Notes: generated by a model not told the origin, from the sequence alone. Shown: positions 6,938 to 14,462, numbered from the stretch's first letter. The stretch: 21,353 bases of DNA from Quadrisphaera sp. (GCA_029258695.1 JARIBR010000036.1:1-21353); one strand, 5' to 3'. A program made the numbers and translations.

Positions 6938-8113
6938 ATGGCCACACCCCCACGACACCGCGCGGCGCGAGCAGGGCTCGCCCTCGCGACGTCGACGCTG
7001 CTGGCGCTCACGCTCGCCCCACCGGCGTCCGCGGCCAGCGACGGCCTGCGCTATGACGGCCTGAGCCTGAACATGGCGCGCGTGCCGGCTGAGGTGGTGA
7101 CCATCGACGCCGTCTCGACCACGCCGGCGACGTCGGCGACGTACGTCGTCGAGGGCCGCGTGCTCGCCACGACCACCACGCTGGAACCCGTGGGTGACGC
7201 CTGGGTCGCCTCGGCCCAGGTGGACCTCACCGGCCTGCACGGGCTCACGAAGATGACGGTCCGCTTCGAGGCGGAGCGTCTCAGCCGCTCGGTCTGGAAG
7301 TACTTCCGTGCCATCCCGCCGCCGGCGCCGGCTCCCGACCCCGCCGCACCGTCCTCGCTCCCGTCAGACCTGCCCGGCCCGGAGACCACCGGGGTGCCCG
7401 CCGGCACGACGCTGACCCCCAGCGGCTCGCTGCACGTCCGGCAGGCCGGCACCGTGGTCGAGGGGCTGGACATCGACGGCTGCGTGATCGTCAGCGCCGA
7501 CGACGTGACCATCCGGAACACCCGCGTCCGGTGCGCGAAGCCGCGTGGTGGTGTCGCCGTGCGGCTCTACAGCGGCACGGCTCGGCTCACGCTGGACTCC
7601 GTCGAGGTGGACGGACGCGGCAGCGCGCCGGTGTGCGTCGGGTGGGGCGGCTACACGCTGCGCCGCGTTGACCTCCACGGCTGCGTCGACGGCGCTCGCT
7701 TCGGGCACCGCGTCACGATCGAGGACAGCTGGGTCCACGACCTCGCGCGCATCGGCACCCTGCACCCCGACGCCCTCCAGACGACGTCCGGCAGCGACGT
7801 GACCATCCGCCGCAACACCCTGGACGCCCGGTCCCCGTCAGGGGGGTTCAGCAACGCGGCTCTCATGATGGGGAGCGAGCTGGGCAGCAAGGCGCTCGAG
7901 CGGGTGACGGTCGAGGGCAACCACCTCAACGGCGGCAACTACGCCCTCAACGTGCGCGGCGACATCACCGCGTCCGACGTGGTGATCCGCGACAACGTCT
8001 TCGGGGACCACACCCGGTACGGACCGGTGCTCACCCCGGAAAGGGTGCCGGTGGACGCCAGCAACGTCTACTCAGCCACCGGCGAGCCAGTGCACGTGGT
8101 GGTGGCACCGTGA
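6938..8113 (+). CDS. Secreted beta-helix protein with N-terminal Ig-like-sized domain (paralogue B)
   Basis: A 391-residue protein. A Sec signal peptide (about 1-32, ending PPASAA) precedes a compact beta-rich domain of about 90 residues (35-125) that resembles an Ig-like or carbohydrate-binding module in size. After a Pro-rich linker comes a parallel beta-helix (151-385). Shared motifs are SWVHD (264-268), LHPDALQTT (275-283), MMGSELG (310-316), GGNYALNVRGDI (332-343) and RYGPV (360-364). Cys182, 199, 233 and 249 are probably paired in the helix core. ATG 6938 has a strong GGAGG ribosome site; an upstream TTG at 6848 is in frame but would place extra residues before the signal peptide. Its stop overlaps the next gene's GTG by four bases, so B and C are co-translated. 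Role unknown; extracellular action on the polymer is an inference. Confidence 0.8.
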   Translation: MATPPRHRAARAGLALATSTLLALTLAPPASAASDGLRYDGLSLNMARVPAEVVTIDAVSTTPATSATYVVEGRVLATTTTLEPVGDAWVASAQVDLTGLHGLTKMTVRFEAERLSRSVWKYFRAIPPPAPAPDPAAPSSLPSDLPGPETTGVPAGTTLTPSGSLHVRQAGTVVEGLDIDGCVIVSADDVTIRNTRVRCAKPRGGVAVRLYSGTARLTLDSVEVDGRGSAPVCVGWGGYTLRRVDLHGCVDGARFGHRVTIEDSWVHDLARIGTLHPDALQTTSGSDVTIRRNTLDARSPSGGFSNAALMMGSELGSKALERVTVEGNHLNGGNYALNVRGDITASDVVIRDNVFGDHTRYGPVLTPERVPVDASNVYSATGEPVHVVVAP

Positions 8114-9357
8114 TCAGGTTCGGTACAGCGAGAGCGCGCGTGCTGGCCACCGCCGTGGCCGTCGGCTCCGTGCTCATGCTCGCGGCGGCGCCCGCTCAGG
8201 CCGCCGGGTCCGACTGGGTGCGGTACGCCGGCAAGAGCATCAACGGCCAGAAGGTGCCCGCCACCCTCGTCACCCTGGACGCCATCGCCGGCTCGCCGAC
8301 GGGCAAGGTGCAGTTCATCGTGGGCGGGCGCGTCCTCGCAGAGGACTACACCGTGGTGCCGGAAGGGCGCGGCTACGTCGCCAGCGCGGTCGTCGACCTC
8401 ACCGGGCTGCGGGGCACCACCAAGGTCCGCGCCCGGTACTTCAGCGATCGGGGCGTCATCCGCTCGGTCGACAAGTCCTTCCGCGCGGTCGCCCCCGCCC
8501 CCGGAACTGCCGTGCCGACCCGCCCTACGCCGACGCCCGCCCACACCCCGGGCCCGGTGTGGAAGGCACCGATCCCCTCGGGAGCGACGGCGTCGGCGGG
8601 CCCGCGCACGCTGCGCGGCGCGCACAACACCGGGGTGCCCGCCGGGACGACGCTGCGGCGCTCGGAGTCCTTCACCGTCTGGCAGGACGGGGCCGTGATC
8701 GACGGCCTCGACGTCGACGGGTGCGTCAAGGTCAACGCCAAGGACGTCACCATCAAGCGCAGCCGGATCCGGTGCAACGCCCAGTTCGGCCAGATGGCCG
8801 TCGAGGTCGGTGACGCCGGTGACCGCGTGACGCTCGAGGACGTCGAGGTCGACGGCCGCGACCGGACCGCGGTGTGCGTCGGCTGGAGCCGCTACACGCT
8901 GCGCCGGGTGAACGTCCACGGATGCGCCGACGGCGTCCGCTTTGGCCACCGGGTGGTCGTCGAGGACAGCTGGGTCCACGACATCTCCCGCATGGGGACC
9001 CTGCACGGCGACGCCCTGCAGACCACGACAGCGTCGGACGTGCTCATCCGGGGCAACACCCTGAGCTCGTGGAACGCCGCTCGCCGAGACCTCAACAACG
9101 CGGCGATCATGATGGGCTCCGAGACGGGCGACCGGACGGTGCGGCGCGTGCTCATCGAGCACAACCACCTCGACGGGGGCAACTACACGCTCAACGTCCG
9201 CGGCGACATCGACGCGGCGGACGTCCTCGTCCAGCACAACACGTTCGGCACGAACACCCGGTACGGCCCGGTGCAGACCCCCACCACGGTGCCGCTGGGC
9301 GCGGGCAACACCTTCGCCGGCACCCGGACGGCGGTGCCGGTCAACCGGGCCCGGTGA
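8110..9357 (+). CDS. Secreted beta-helix protein with N-terminal Ig-like-sized domain (paralogue C)
   Basis: A 415-residue tandem paralogue of the preceding gene with the same layout: Sec signal peptide (about 1-32, ending PAQAA), a beta-rich domain (about 35-126), a longer Pro/Thr linker (127-172) and a parallel beta-helix (174-410). Conserved motifs are SWVHD (287-291), LHGDALQTT (298-306), MMGSETG (334-340), GGNYTLNVRGDI (356-367) and RYGPV (384-388), with Cys205, 222, 256 and 272 matching those of paralogue B. The GTG start forms a GTGA overlap with the upstream stop. Divergence is mainly in the linker and outer loops, while the polar motifs are kept, which argues for retained function. 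No glycosidase or lyase family signature could be assigned. Confidence 0.8.
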   Translation: MIRFGTARARVLATAVAVGSVLMLAAAPAQAAGSDWVRYAGKSINGQKVPATLVTLDAIAGSPTGKVQFIVGGRVLAEDYTVVPEGRGYVASAVVDLTGLRGTTKVRARYFSDRGVIRSVDKSFRAVAPAPGTAVPTRPTPTPAHTPGPVWKAPIPSGATASAGPRTLRGAHNTGVPAGTTLRRSESFTVWQDGAVIDGLDVDGCVKVNAKDVTIKRSRIRCNAQFGQMAVEVGDAGDRVTLEDVEVDGRDRTAVCVGWSRYTLRRVNVHGCADGVRFGHRVVVEDSWVHDISRMGTLHGDALQTTTASDVLIRGNTLSSWNAARRDLNNAAIMMGSETGDRTVRRVLIEHNHLDGGNYTLNVRGDIDAADVLVQHNTFGTNTRYGPVQTPTTVPLGAGNTFAGTRTAVPVNRAR

Positions 9358-9407
9358 GGGCAGGGGCACGGAGCACGCAAACCGGCCCACCAATCACTCG
9401 CCGTCAC

Positions 9408-9413
9408 TACTCT
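9408..9413 (+). promoter_or_regulatory. Candidate -10 box before a mini-ORF and glycosyltransferase operon
   Basis: TACTCT lies in the 92-base gap after paralogue C and ends seven bases before a GTG at 9421 that opens a ten-codon reading frame. No -35 hexamer is evident. It may start the transcript for the glycosyltransferase run that begins at 9450. Confidence 0.35.
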
Positions 9414-9420
9414 TGACGCT

Positions 9421-9453
9421 GTGATGACGAGCGGCTCTGAGGCAGGACGATGA
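9421..9453 (+). CDS. Possible leaderless leader peptide (10 codons)
   Basis: The frame starts with GTG-ATG and encodes a ten-residue peptide, VMTSGSEAGR. Its TGA stop overlaps the ATG of the next glycosyltransferase as ATGA (9450-9453). The -10 hexamer seven bases upstream and the absence of a ribosome site suit leaderless translation. Ribosomes ending here would sit on the downstream start, so the peptide could drive coupled translation. The short length means chance cannot be excluded. Confidence 0.3.
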   Translation: MMTSGSEAGR

Positions 9454-10307
9454 CCGGCCCCCTGGCGTCGGTCGTCATCCCGGCGCACGACGAGGCAGCG
9501 GTCATCGACCGCTGCCTCGACGCGCTGCTGGCCGGCGCCGCGCCGGGCGAGCTGGAGGTGGTCGTCGCCGCCAACGCCTGCACCGACGACACCGCGGACC
9601 GCGCCCGCGTCCGCCCCGGCGTGGCGGTGGTCGAGCTGACCGAGGCGGGGAAGATCGGTGCGCTCAACGCCGGTGACGCCGTGGTGAGCACCTTCCCGCG
9701 CATCTACCTCGACGCCGACGCGGTCCTCACCACGGCAGACGCGCGCGCGCTCGCGGCACGGCTGAGCCGCGGGGACGTCCTCGCAGCCGCACCGCACGTC
9801 GCGCTGGTCACCGATGGGGTCAGCTCCCTGGTGGCCTGGCACTACCGGGCGTGGGCGGCGCTGCCGGTGACCGGCGAGGGGTACGTGGGGTCGGGGGTCT
9901 ACGCGGTGTCGCGCGAGGGACATACCCGCGTGGCACCGTTCCCGGACGTCATCGCCGACGACGACTACGTCCGCCGCTCGTTCGCGCCGGCCGAGCGCGC
10001 CAGCTCGGACGGCACCTATGAGGTGCGCCCGCCCCGGACGGTCCGCGCCTACGTCGCGCGGGCGCTGCGGGGGCGCACCGGCAACGTGCAGCTGGCCGCG
10101 AGCGGCATCGAGCTCGCGCCACAGCCGGGAGCGAGCGGGGTGCGCGCGCTGCTGCCGCTGCTGCGCAAGCCCCGCACCTGGCCCTGGGTCGCGTCCTTCG
10201 TCGCGCTCACCACGCTGGTGCGGCTGCGGCTCGCGCTGGCCGGCGGCGCGGTCACCGGGTGGAACCACGACCGCTCCAGCCGGGTGGCGCAGGGGTCGTC
10301 GCGGTGA
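9450..10307 (+). CDS. Family 2 glycosyltransferase with C-terminal hydrophobic segment
   Basis: A 285-residue GT-A enzyme. The nucleotide-binding start SVVIPAHDE (7-15) and VVVAANACTDDT (37-48) are followed by the metal-binding YLDADA (86-91) and an acidic VIADDDYVRR motif (167-176) in the position of the catalytic base. Near the C-terminus, RTWPWVASFVALTTLVRLRLAL contains a short hydrophobic stretch that may dock the enzyme on the membrane. The ATG is preceded by AGGA five to six bases upstream. It starts a run of genes linked by 4-base overlaps: its TGA overlaps the next GTG (10304-10307). It would add one sugar of the repeat unit; donor unknown. Confidence 0.87.
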   Translation: MTGPLASVVIPAHDEAAVIDRCLDALLAGAAPGELEVVVAANACTDDTADRARVRPGVAVVELTEAGKIGALNAGDAVVSTFPRIYLDADAVLTTADARALAARLSRGDVLAAAPHVALVTDGVSSLVAWHYRAWAALPVTGEGYVGSGVYAVSREGHTRVAPFPDVIADDDYVRRSFAPAERASSDGTYEVRPPRTVRAYVARALRGRTGNVQLAASGIELAPQPGASGVRALLPLLRKPRTWPWVASFVALTTLVRLRLALAGGAVTGWNHDRSSRVAQGSSR

Positions 10308-11164
10308 GCGGCACGGGCTCGGGCACCGGGGTCGACGTCGTCCTCGTGACCCACGACCGCCCGCGCTACACGTCGCTGTCCCTGCCACGCCTCCTGGGGA
10401 CGATGCCCGAGGACGGACGGGTGTGGGTGTGGCACAACGGCGGAAACCGGGAGGTGCTGGACGCGATCGAACCACACCTGGACCACCCGCGGCTGCACCG
10501 CTTCCACCACTGTCCCGAGAACCTCGGGCTGCAGGCCGCGATCAACTGGGTGTGGACGCAGGCGGAGGGACGGTTCGTCTCCAAGGTCGACGACGACTCG
10601 CTCATGCAGCCCGGCTGGGTCGAGCACCTGTCCGGGGCGCTCGACGCCTGGGACGGGTTCGGCGTCATGGGCTCGTGGCGCTTCCTGCCCGAGGACTGGG
10701 ACGAGGAGCGCGCCTCGCGCAAGATCACCGAGATGCACGGCGTGCGGCTGCTGCGCAACCACTGGGTGCAGGGCAGCGGGCACCTGCTGCGCCGCGACCT
10801 CGTCGCCGAGCTGGGGCCGCTGCGGCCGGGCCTGAACTTCGTCGGGTGGTGCCTGCAGGCGGCGAAGAAGGGCTACGTCAACGGCTGGCCGCTGCCGCTG
10901 GTGGCCGAGGAGCACCTCGACGACCCGCGCCACCCGCTCACCGCGTTCACCGACGAGGCCGCCTACGCCGCGGCGCTGCCGCTCTCGGCGAAGGCCACCG
11001 GCGCCACGACGCTGGCGGAGTGGCTGGAGCAGACGAGGAGCGATGCCGCATCCGTGCAGAACGCCACGCTGGACCTGCGTCACTACGGGGGGTGGCGCCG
11101 CAAGGTCATCCACGCCCGACGACGGTTGCGGTCGCTACGCACCGGCAGGAGCACGTGGACGTGA
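10304..11164 (+). CDS. Family 2-like glycosyltransferase with DDD motif
   Basis: A 286-residue GT-A protein starting at a GTG that overlaps the previous stop. The reading frame is open further upstream, but this start gives the normal N-terminal strand DVVLVTHDRP (11-20). The segment ENLGLQAAINWVW (72-84) and the metal site SKVDDDSL (93-100) are typical of GT2 enzymes. There is no obvious ED motif of the usual form; candidates are the acidic stretch EDWDEE after SWRFLP and the later AEEHLDD. The C-terminal tail is strongly basic, suggesting contact with acidic lipids. Its stop overlaps the next GTG (11161-11164). The glycosyltransferase assignment is firm, the substrate is not. Confidence 0.82.
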   Translation: MSGTGSGTGVDVVLVTHDRPRYTSLSLPRLLGTMPEDGRVWVWHNGGNREVLDAIEPHLDHPRLHRFHHCPENLGLQAAINWVWTQAEGRFVSKVDDDSLMQPGWVEHLSGALDAWDGFGVMGSWRFLPEDWDEERASRKITEMHGVRLLRNHWVQGSGHLLRRDLVAELGPLRPGLNFVGWCLQAAKKGYVNGWPLPLVAEEHLDDPRHPLTAFTDEAAYAAALPLSAKATGATTLAEWLEQTRSDAASVQNATLDLRHYGGWRRKVIHARRRLRSLRTGRSTWT

Positions 11165-12261
11165 TCACCACCTCCGACCGGACCGTCGAGGTGATCTTCG
11201 GCGGGCGGCTCGACCCCGACGCATGGCGCTCGAGGCACGAGCGCGGTGAGGTCCCCGACGCCCTGCCCTACGGGGTGGACCGCATGACGGCCCACGGGTG
11301 GCGGGCGGTGCGGCGTCGTGGCGGATGGCACCAGACCCGTCCCGGAAAGCTGATCCGTGGAGCCACCCGCCGCTTCGGGTGCGGTTACGACTGGGGGCTC
11401 GCCCTCTCGAACGGCGCCCCCGTCGACGCGACGCTCAGCTGGGACGAGCGCGCGGGAGCCCCGCTCGCCCTGCGGCTGGGGCGACGGGTGCCTCTGGTCA
11501 CGAACGTCATCTGGGCCAGCGAGGCGGCGCAGCAGCCGGGGCGGGCGCCCACGGCTCTCCAGGTGGTCGGGAGGGGCCTTCGCGCCGCTGACGCTCTCTT
11601 CGTCCACTCGAGCGGTCAGGTCCCGGCGCTGGAGCGGACCTTCGGTATCGCCGCCGACCGCATCCACCCGATCCTCTTCGGGGTCGACGCCGACTTCTTC
11701 GTCCCGGCCCCCGGCGCAGAGATCGACCATGACCTGCTCGTCGCCGTGGGCAACGACCGTCACCGCGACTGGGTGACGATGCTCGCGGCCTTCGACGAGG
11801 TGCGCCGTCAGCGACCGGCTTCTCGACTTCTCGTGGTCTCCCGCACGGCAGACACCTCGTTGCTGGACGGGAGGCCCGGAGTCGAGCACGTCACGGGCCT
11901 GGACCACGCACCGCTGGCACGGGCCGTGGCGCGGGCCGGCGCCGCCCTCGTCCTCAGCGTGCCGAACCTCCACGTCTCCGGCGCCACGGCGATGCTCGAG
12001 GCGCTGTCCAGCGCACGCCCCTGCGTCGCCACGGCCAACCCTGGCTCCGCGGAGTACGCCACCGCCGGCCACGACGCGCTGACGCTCGTCCCACCCGGAG
12101 ACGTCCACGCTGCGGCGGCGGCGCTGGTCGGCCTGCTGGGCGATCCCGTGTCCGCGGACGAGCGCGGTCTGCATGGACGAGCAGCGGTGGAACGCGACCT
12201 CAGCAGCGCAGCTCACGCCCGCCGGCTGGCGACCGTGCTCGACACGGCGGCGGAGAGATGA
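11161..12261 (+). CDS. GT-B (GT4-like) glycosyltransferase
   Basis: A 366-residue protein whose second half has the GT4 pattern: FGVDADFF (173-180), the VAVGNDRHRDW strand (194-204) where the sugar-donor domain begins, VEHVTGLDH (241-249) and the donor-loop region HVSGATAMLEALSSARPCVA (271-290). The second Glu of the E-x7-E motif is present (Glu280), but the position of the first is Val272, so the motif is incomplete. The N-terminal half is shorter and more divergent than usual. GTG 11161 is chosen because it overlaps the upstream stop; the frame remains open for another 381 codons upstream, but that part only shadows the two preceding genes. It is probably a repeat-unit transferase, though the missing Glu leaves activity open. 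Confidence 0.75.
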   Translation: MITTSDRTVEVIFGGRLDPDAWRSRHERGEVPDALPYGVDRMTAHGWRAVRRRGGWHQTRPGKLIRGATRRFGCGYDWGLALSNGAPVDATLSWDERAGAPLALRLGRRVPLVTNVIWASEAAQQPGRAPTALQVVGRGLRAADALFVHSSGQVPALERTFGIAADRIHPILFGVDADFFVPAPGAEIDHDLLVAVGNDRHRDWVTMLAAFDEVRRQRPASRLLVVSRTADTSLLDGRPGVEHVTGLDHAPLARAVARAGAALVLSVPNLHVSGATAMLEALSSARPCVATANPGSAEYATAGHDALTLVPPGDVHAAAAALVGLLGDPVSADERGLHGRAAVERDLSSAAHARRLATVLDTAAER

Positions 12262-12487
12262 GGAGCATCCCGAGCGGAGGATCCCTGCGTGGCACCGCTC
12301 TCGTCGACTCGCCGAGCCCCCACGGGGGCAGCGGTGCGTGGTCGAGAGGCCGTGGCACGGCGCGCCGGCCGCCACAGGCAGGACCAACCACCCCGGCAGG
12401 CCCAGCGGCGATGGCTCGACCGGGACCGTCAGCGGAGGCGCTCGACACGCCCTGCGGGGCGACACGACGACCCCAGAGGAATCACCC
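12262..12487. other. 226-base gap inside the glycosyltransferase run
   Basis: No recognisable gene. A 77-codon frame (12258-12491) has an ATGA overlap at both ends, linking the GT4 stop to the next ATG, but its product is low-complexity (Gly, Pro, Arg, Ser) and its third codon positions weaken towards the end, so it is not called. A CGGCGCGCCG palindrome lies at 12358-12367. No promoter hexamer was found. Confidence 0.5.
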
Positions 12488-13510
12488 ATGACCGAGAAGA
12501 CCCCCGCAGCCGCAGGCCGGGCGCCCGACGTCTCGATCGTCGTCGTCGGCTACGGGGCTCCGCAGTGGCTCGACCGGTGCCTCGGCTCGCTGGCGGGCCA
12601 GGGACGCCCGGGCCTCGCGCACGAGGTGGTCCTCGTCGACAACGCCTCCACCCCGGCGCTGCGCGAGACGCTGACCGCTGACCTCGCGCGCGTGCGCCTC
12701 GTCGAGCTGGCGCAGAACGTGGGGTTCGGCCGGGCCTGCAACCTCGGGGCGTCGCTGGCCCGCGGCGAGCGCGTGCTGTTCCTCAACCCCGACACCGAGG
12801 TCCTGCCCGGTGCGGTCGACGCGCTCGCCGCGTTCCTCGACGAGGACGCCTCGCGCGGGCTGGTGGGGGGCCGCACCCTGACCCCCGACGGGGAGCCGGA
12901 CCCGGCCTCGGTGTGGGGCGCGCCGAGCCTGTGGAGCCAGGCGTGCTTCGCCACCGGGCTGAGCACGCTCTTCGCGGGGACCCGCGCGTTCGACCCGGAG
13001 TCGCTGGGGTGGTGGGGCTACGACACCGTGCGCGCGGTCGGCGTGGTCACCGGGTGCCTGCTCATGGCCCGCCGCGCCACGCTCGAGGAGCTGGGAGGGT
13101 TCGACGAGTCCTTCTTCATGTACGGCGAGGACGTCGACCTGTCCGTGCGCGCCCGCGCCGCGGGCTACCGGCCGACGTTCACCCCCACCGCCGCCGTGGT
13201 GCACGCCAAGGGCGCCACCTCCTCGTCCGCGGCGAAGGTCCTCATGGTCATGCGCGGCAAGGCGACGCTGTACCGGCGCGGCGTGGGCGCTGCGACGTGG
13301 CGGCTCTCGCGGGCGATGCTCACGCTCGGGGTGGCGCTGCGGGCGCTGCGCGAGCGCGTCAGCGGCAGCGACGACCGGGCCTGGCGCACCGCCCTCGCGC
13401 AGCGCGCCTCGTGGCTGCGGGGCTGGGACGACGTGCCGCGGCCACGGCTGAGGGTCGTCTCCGACTCGGGGCCCGTGTGCCGCGCCAGTACCGACGCCGC
13501 GGCCCGCTGA
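12488..13510 (+). CDS. WbbL-type family 2 glycosyltransferase (rhamnosyltransferase-like)
   Basis: A 340-residue GT2 enzyme with the hallmarks of the WbbL/RfbN group, which often transfers L-rhamnose to a lipid-linked sugar. It shows SIVVVGYGAP (16-25), VLVDNAST (48-55), QNVGFGRACNLGA (76-88), the metal site FLNPDTEVLPGA (98-109) and the acceptor motif FDESFFMYGEDVDLSVRARA (205-224), ending with VVHAKGATS (237-245). The start at ATG 12488 is supported by AGAGGA about seven bases upstream; the frame is open further 5' but codes nothing family-like. It is followed one base later by the Alg14/Alg13-like gene. Rhamnose specificity is an analogy, not shown by the sequence. Confidence 0.88.
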   Translation: MTEKTPAAAGRAPDVSIVVVGYGAPQWLDRCLGSLAGQGRPGLAHEVVLVDNASTPALRETLTADLARVRLVELAQNVGFGRACNLGASLARGERVLFLNPDTEVLPGAVDALAAFLDEDASRGLVGGRTLTPDGEPDPASVWGAPSLWSQACFATGLSTLFAGTRAFDPESLGWWGYDTVRAVGVVTGCLLMARRATLEELGGFDESFFMYGEDVDLSVRARAAGYRPTFTPTAAVVHAKGATSSSAAKVLMVMRGKATLYRRGVGAATWRLSRAMLTLGVALRALRERVSGSDDRAWRTALAQRASWLRGWDDVPRPRLRVVSDSGPVCRASTDAAAR

Positions 13511-13511
13511 C

Positions 13512-14462
13512 GTGGCGGTGCTCCTGGCCTGCTCCGGCGGCGGGCATCTCAAGCAGCTCCACCAGCTCGCCGACCGGCTGCCCTGGGCCGACGAGGAGCG
13601 CACCTGGCTCACCTTCGACACCGGGCTCAGCCGTGGACTCCTGGGCGGCGAGGACGTCCGGTTCGCCACCTACGCGGCGCCGCGGGACGTGCTCAACATC
13701 GCCCGCAACCAGGTCCTCGCCACCAGGCTGGTCGCCTCGCGGCGGTGGACCGCGGTGGTGAGCACCGGCTCGTCGCTCGCGGTCAACGTCCTGCCCGTCG
13801 CAGCCGCCCTGGGCATCCCCGCGTACTTCATCGAGACGGCGGCGCGCGCCACCGGGCCGTCGATGACGGGCCGGATCCTCGCGCCCCTGCCGCGGATCTC
13901 GACGTTCACCCAGTACCCGGCCTGGGCGGGTGGCTCGTGGCGCTACGCCGGCTCGATCTTCGACTCCTTCGAGCCGGGGCCCCAGCGCGCCGTCGACGAC
14001 GTGGCGCTGCGGCGGGCCGTCGTGTCGCTCGGCACCACGGAGTCCTACGGGTTCCGCCGGATGCTGGACGCAGCCGTGCCGGCGCTCGACGGCGTCGACG
14101 TGCTGTGGCAGACCGGCGTCAGCGACACCTCGGGCCTGGAGCTCGACGCCCGAGAGTCCGTGCCGCACGGCGAGATGCTCACGGCCGTGCGGCAGGCCGA
14201 CGTCGTCGTGGCCCACGCGGGGACAGGAGCCGCGCTCACCGCCTTGGACGCCGGGCTGTGCCCGGTGCTGGTGCCCCGGCTCGCGGCGCACGGCGAGCAC
14301 GTGGACGACCACCAGCTGCAGGTCGCCGCGGAGCTGGAGGCGCGCGGGCTGGCGATCTGCTGCCCTCCGGAGCGGCTGACGCGCAGCGTGCTGCTCGAGG
14401 CCGCGTCGCGCTCGGTGCGGCGCAGCGCTGACCCGGCACCGCTGCGGCTCGACGCTCGCTGA
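13512..14462 (+). CDS. Alg14-Alg13 (PssD-PssE)-type fused glycosyltransferase
   Basis: A 316-residue GT-B protein in which the two halves that are often separate subunits are joined. The N-terminal half has the Alg14/PssD signature CSGGGHLKQL (7-16) and a membrane-facing segment with VVSTGSSLAVNVLPVAAALG (82-101). The C-terminal half has the Alg13/GT28 donor site VVVAHAGTGAALTALDAG (231-248) and VLVPRLAAHGEHVDDHQ (252-268). In related systems this enzyme adds the second sugar to the lipid-linked repeat unit from a UDP-sugar. The GTG start follows the previous stop by one base with no clear ribosome site, so coupling is likely. It ends the first glycosyltransferase run, two bases before a convergent gene. 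Confidence 0.85.
   Translation: MAVLLACSGGGHLKQLHQLADRLPWADEERTWLTFDTGLSRGLLGGEDVRFATYAAPRDVLNIARNQVLATRLVASRRWTAVVSTGSSLAVNVLPVAAALGIPAYFIETAARATGPSMTGRILAPLPRISTFTQYPAWAGGSWRYAGSIFDSFEPGPQRAVDDVALRRAVVSLGTTESYGFRRMLDAAVPALDGVDVLWQTGVSDTSGLELDARESVPHGEMLTAVRQADVVVAHAGTGAALTALDAGLCPVLVPRLAAHGEHVDDHQLQVAAELEARGLAICCPPERLTRSVLLEAASRSVRRSADPAPLRLDAR

Noticed and set aside
8068..9393. Minus-strand open frame of about 441 codons opposite beta-helix C
   Set aside because: The product is repetitive Val/Asp/Ala/Arg sequence mirroring the codon pattern of the real gene; no signal or family motif.
9413..9418. TTGACG as a -35 box before the 9450 glycosyltransferase
   Set aside because: No TANNNT hexamer lies 16-19 bases downstream; the TACTCT overlapping its left edge is the better candidate.
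10018..11160. Long 5' extension of the GT4-like frame
   Set aside because: It overlaps two well-supported glycosyltransferase genes in another frame, and its product is Arg/Ala/Pro shadow sequence; the GTGA overlap at 11161 gives a natural start.
12358..12367. CGGCGCGCCG palindrome as an operator
   Set aside because: Pure GC palindromes of this size are expected often in DNA of this composition, and no promoter is visible beside it.
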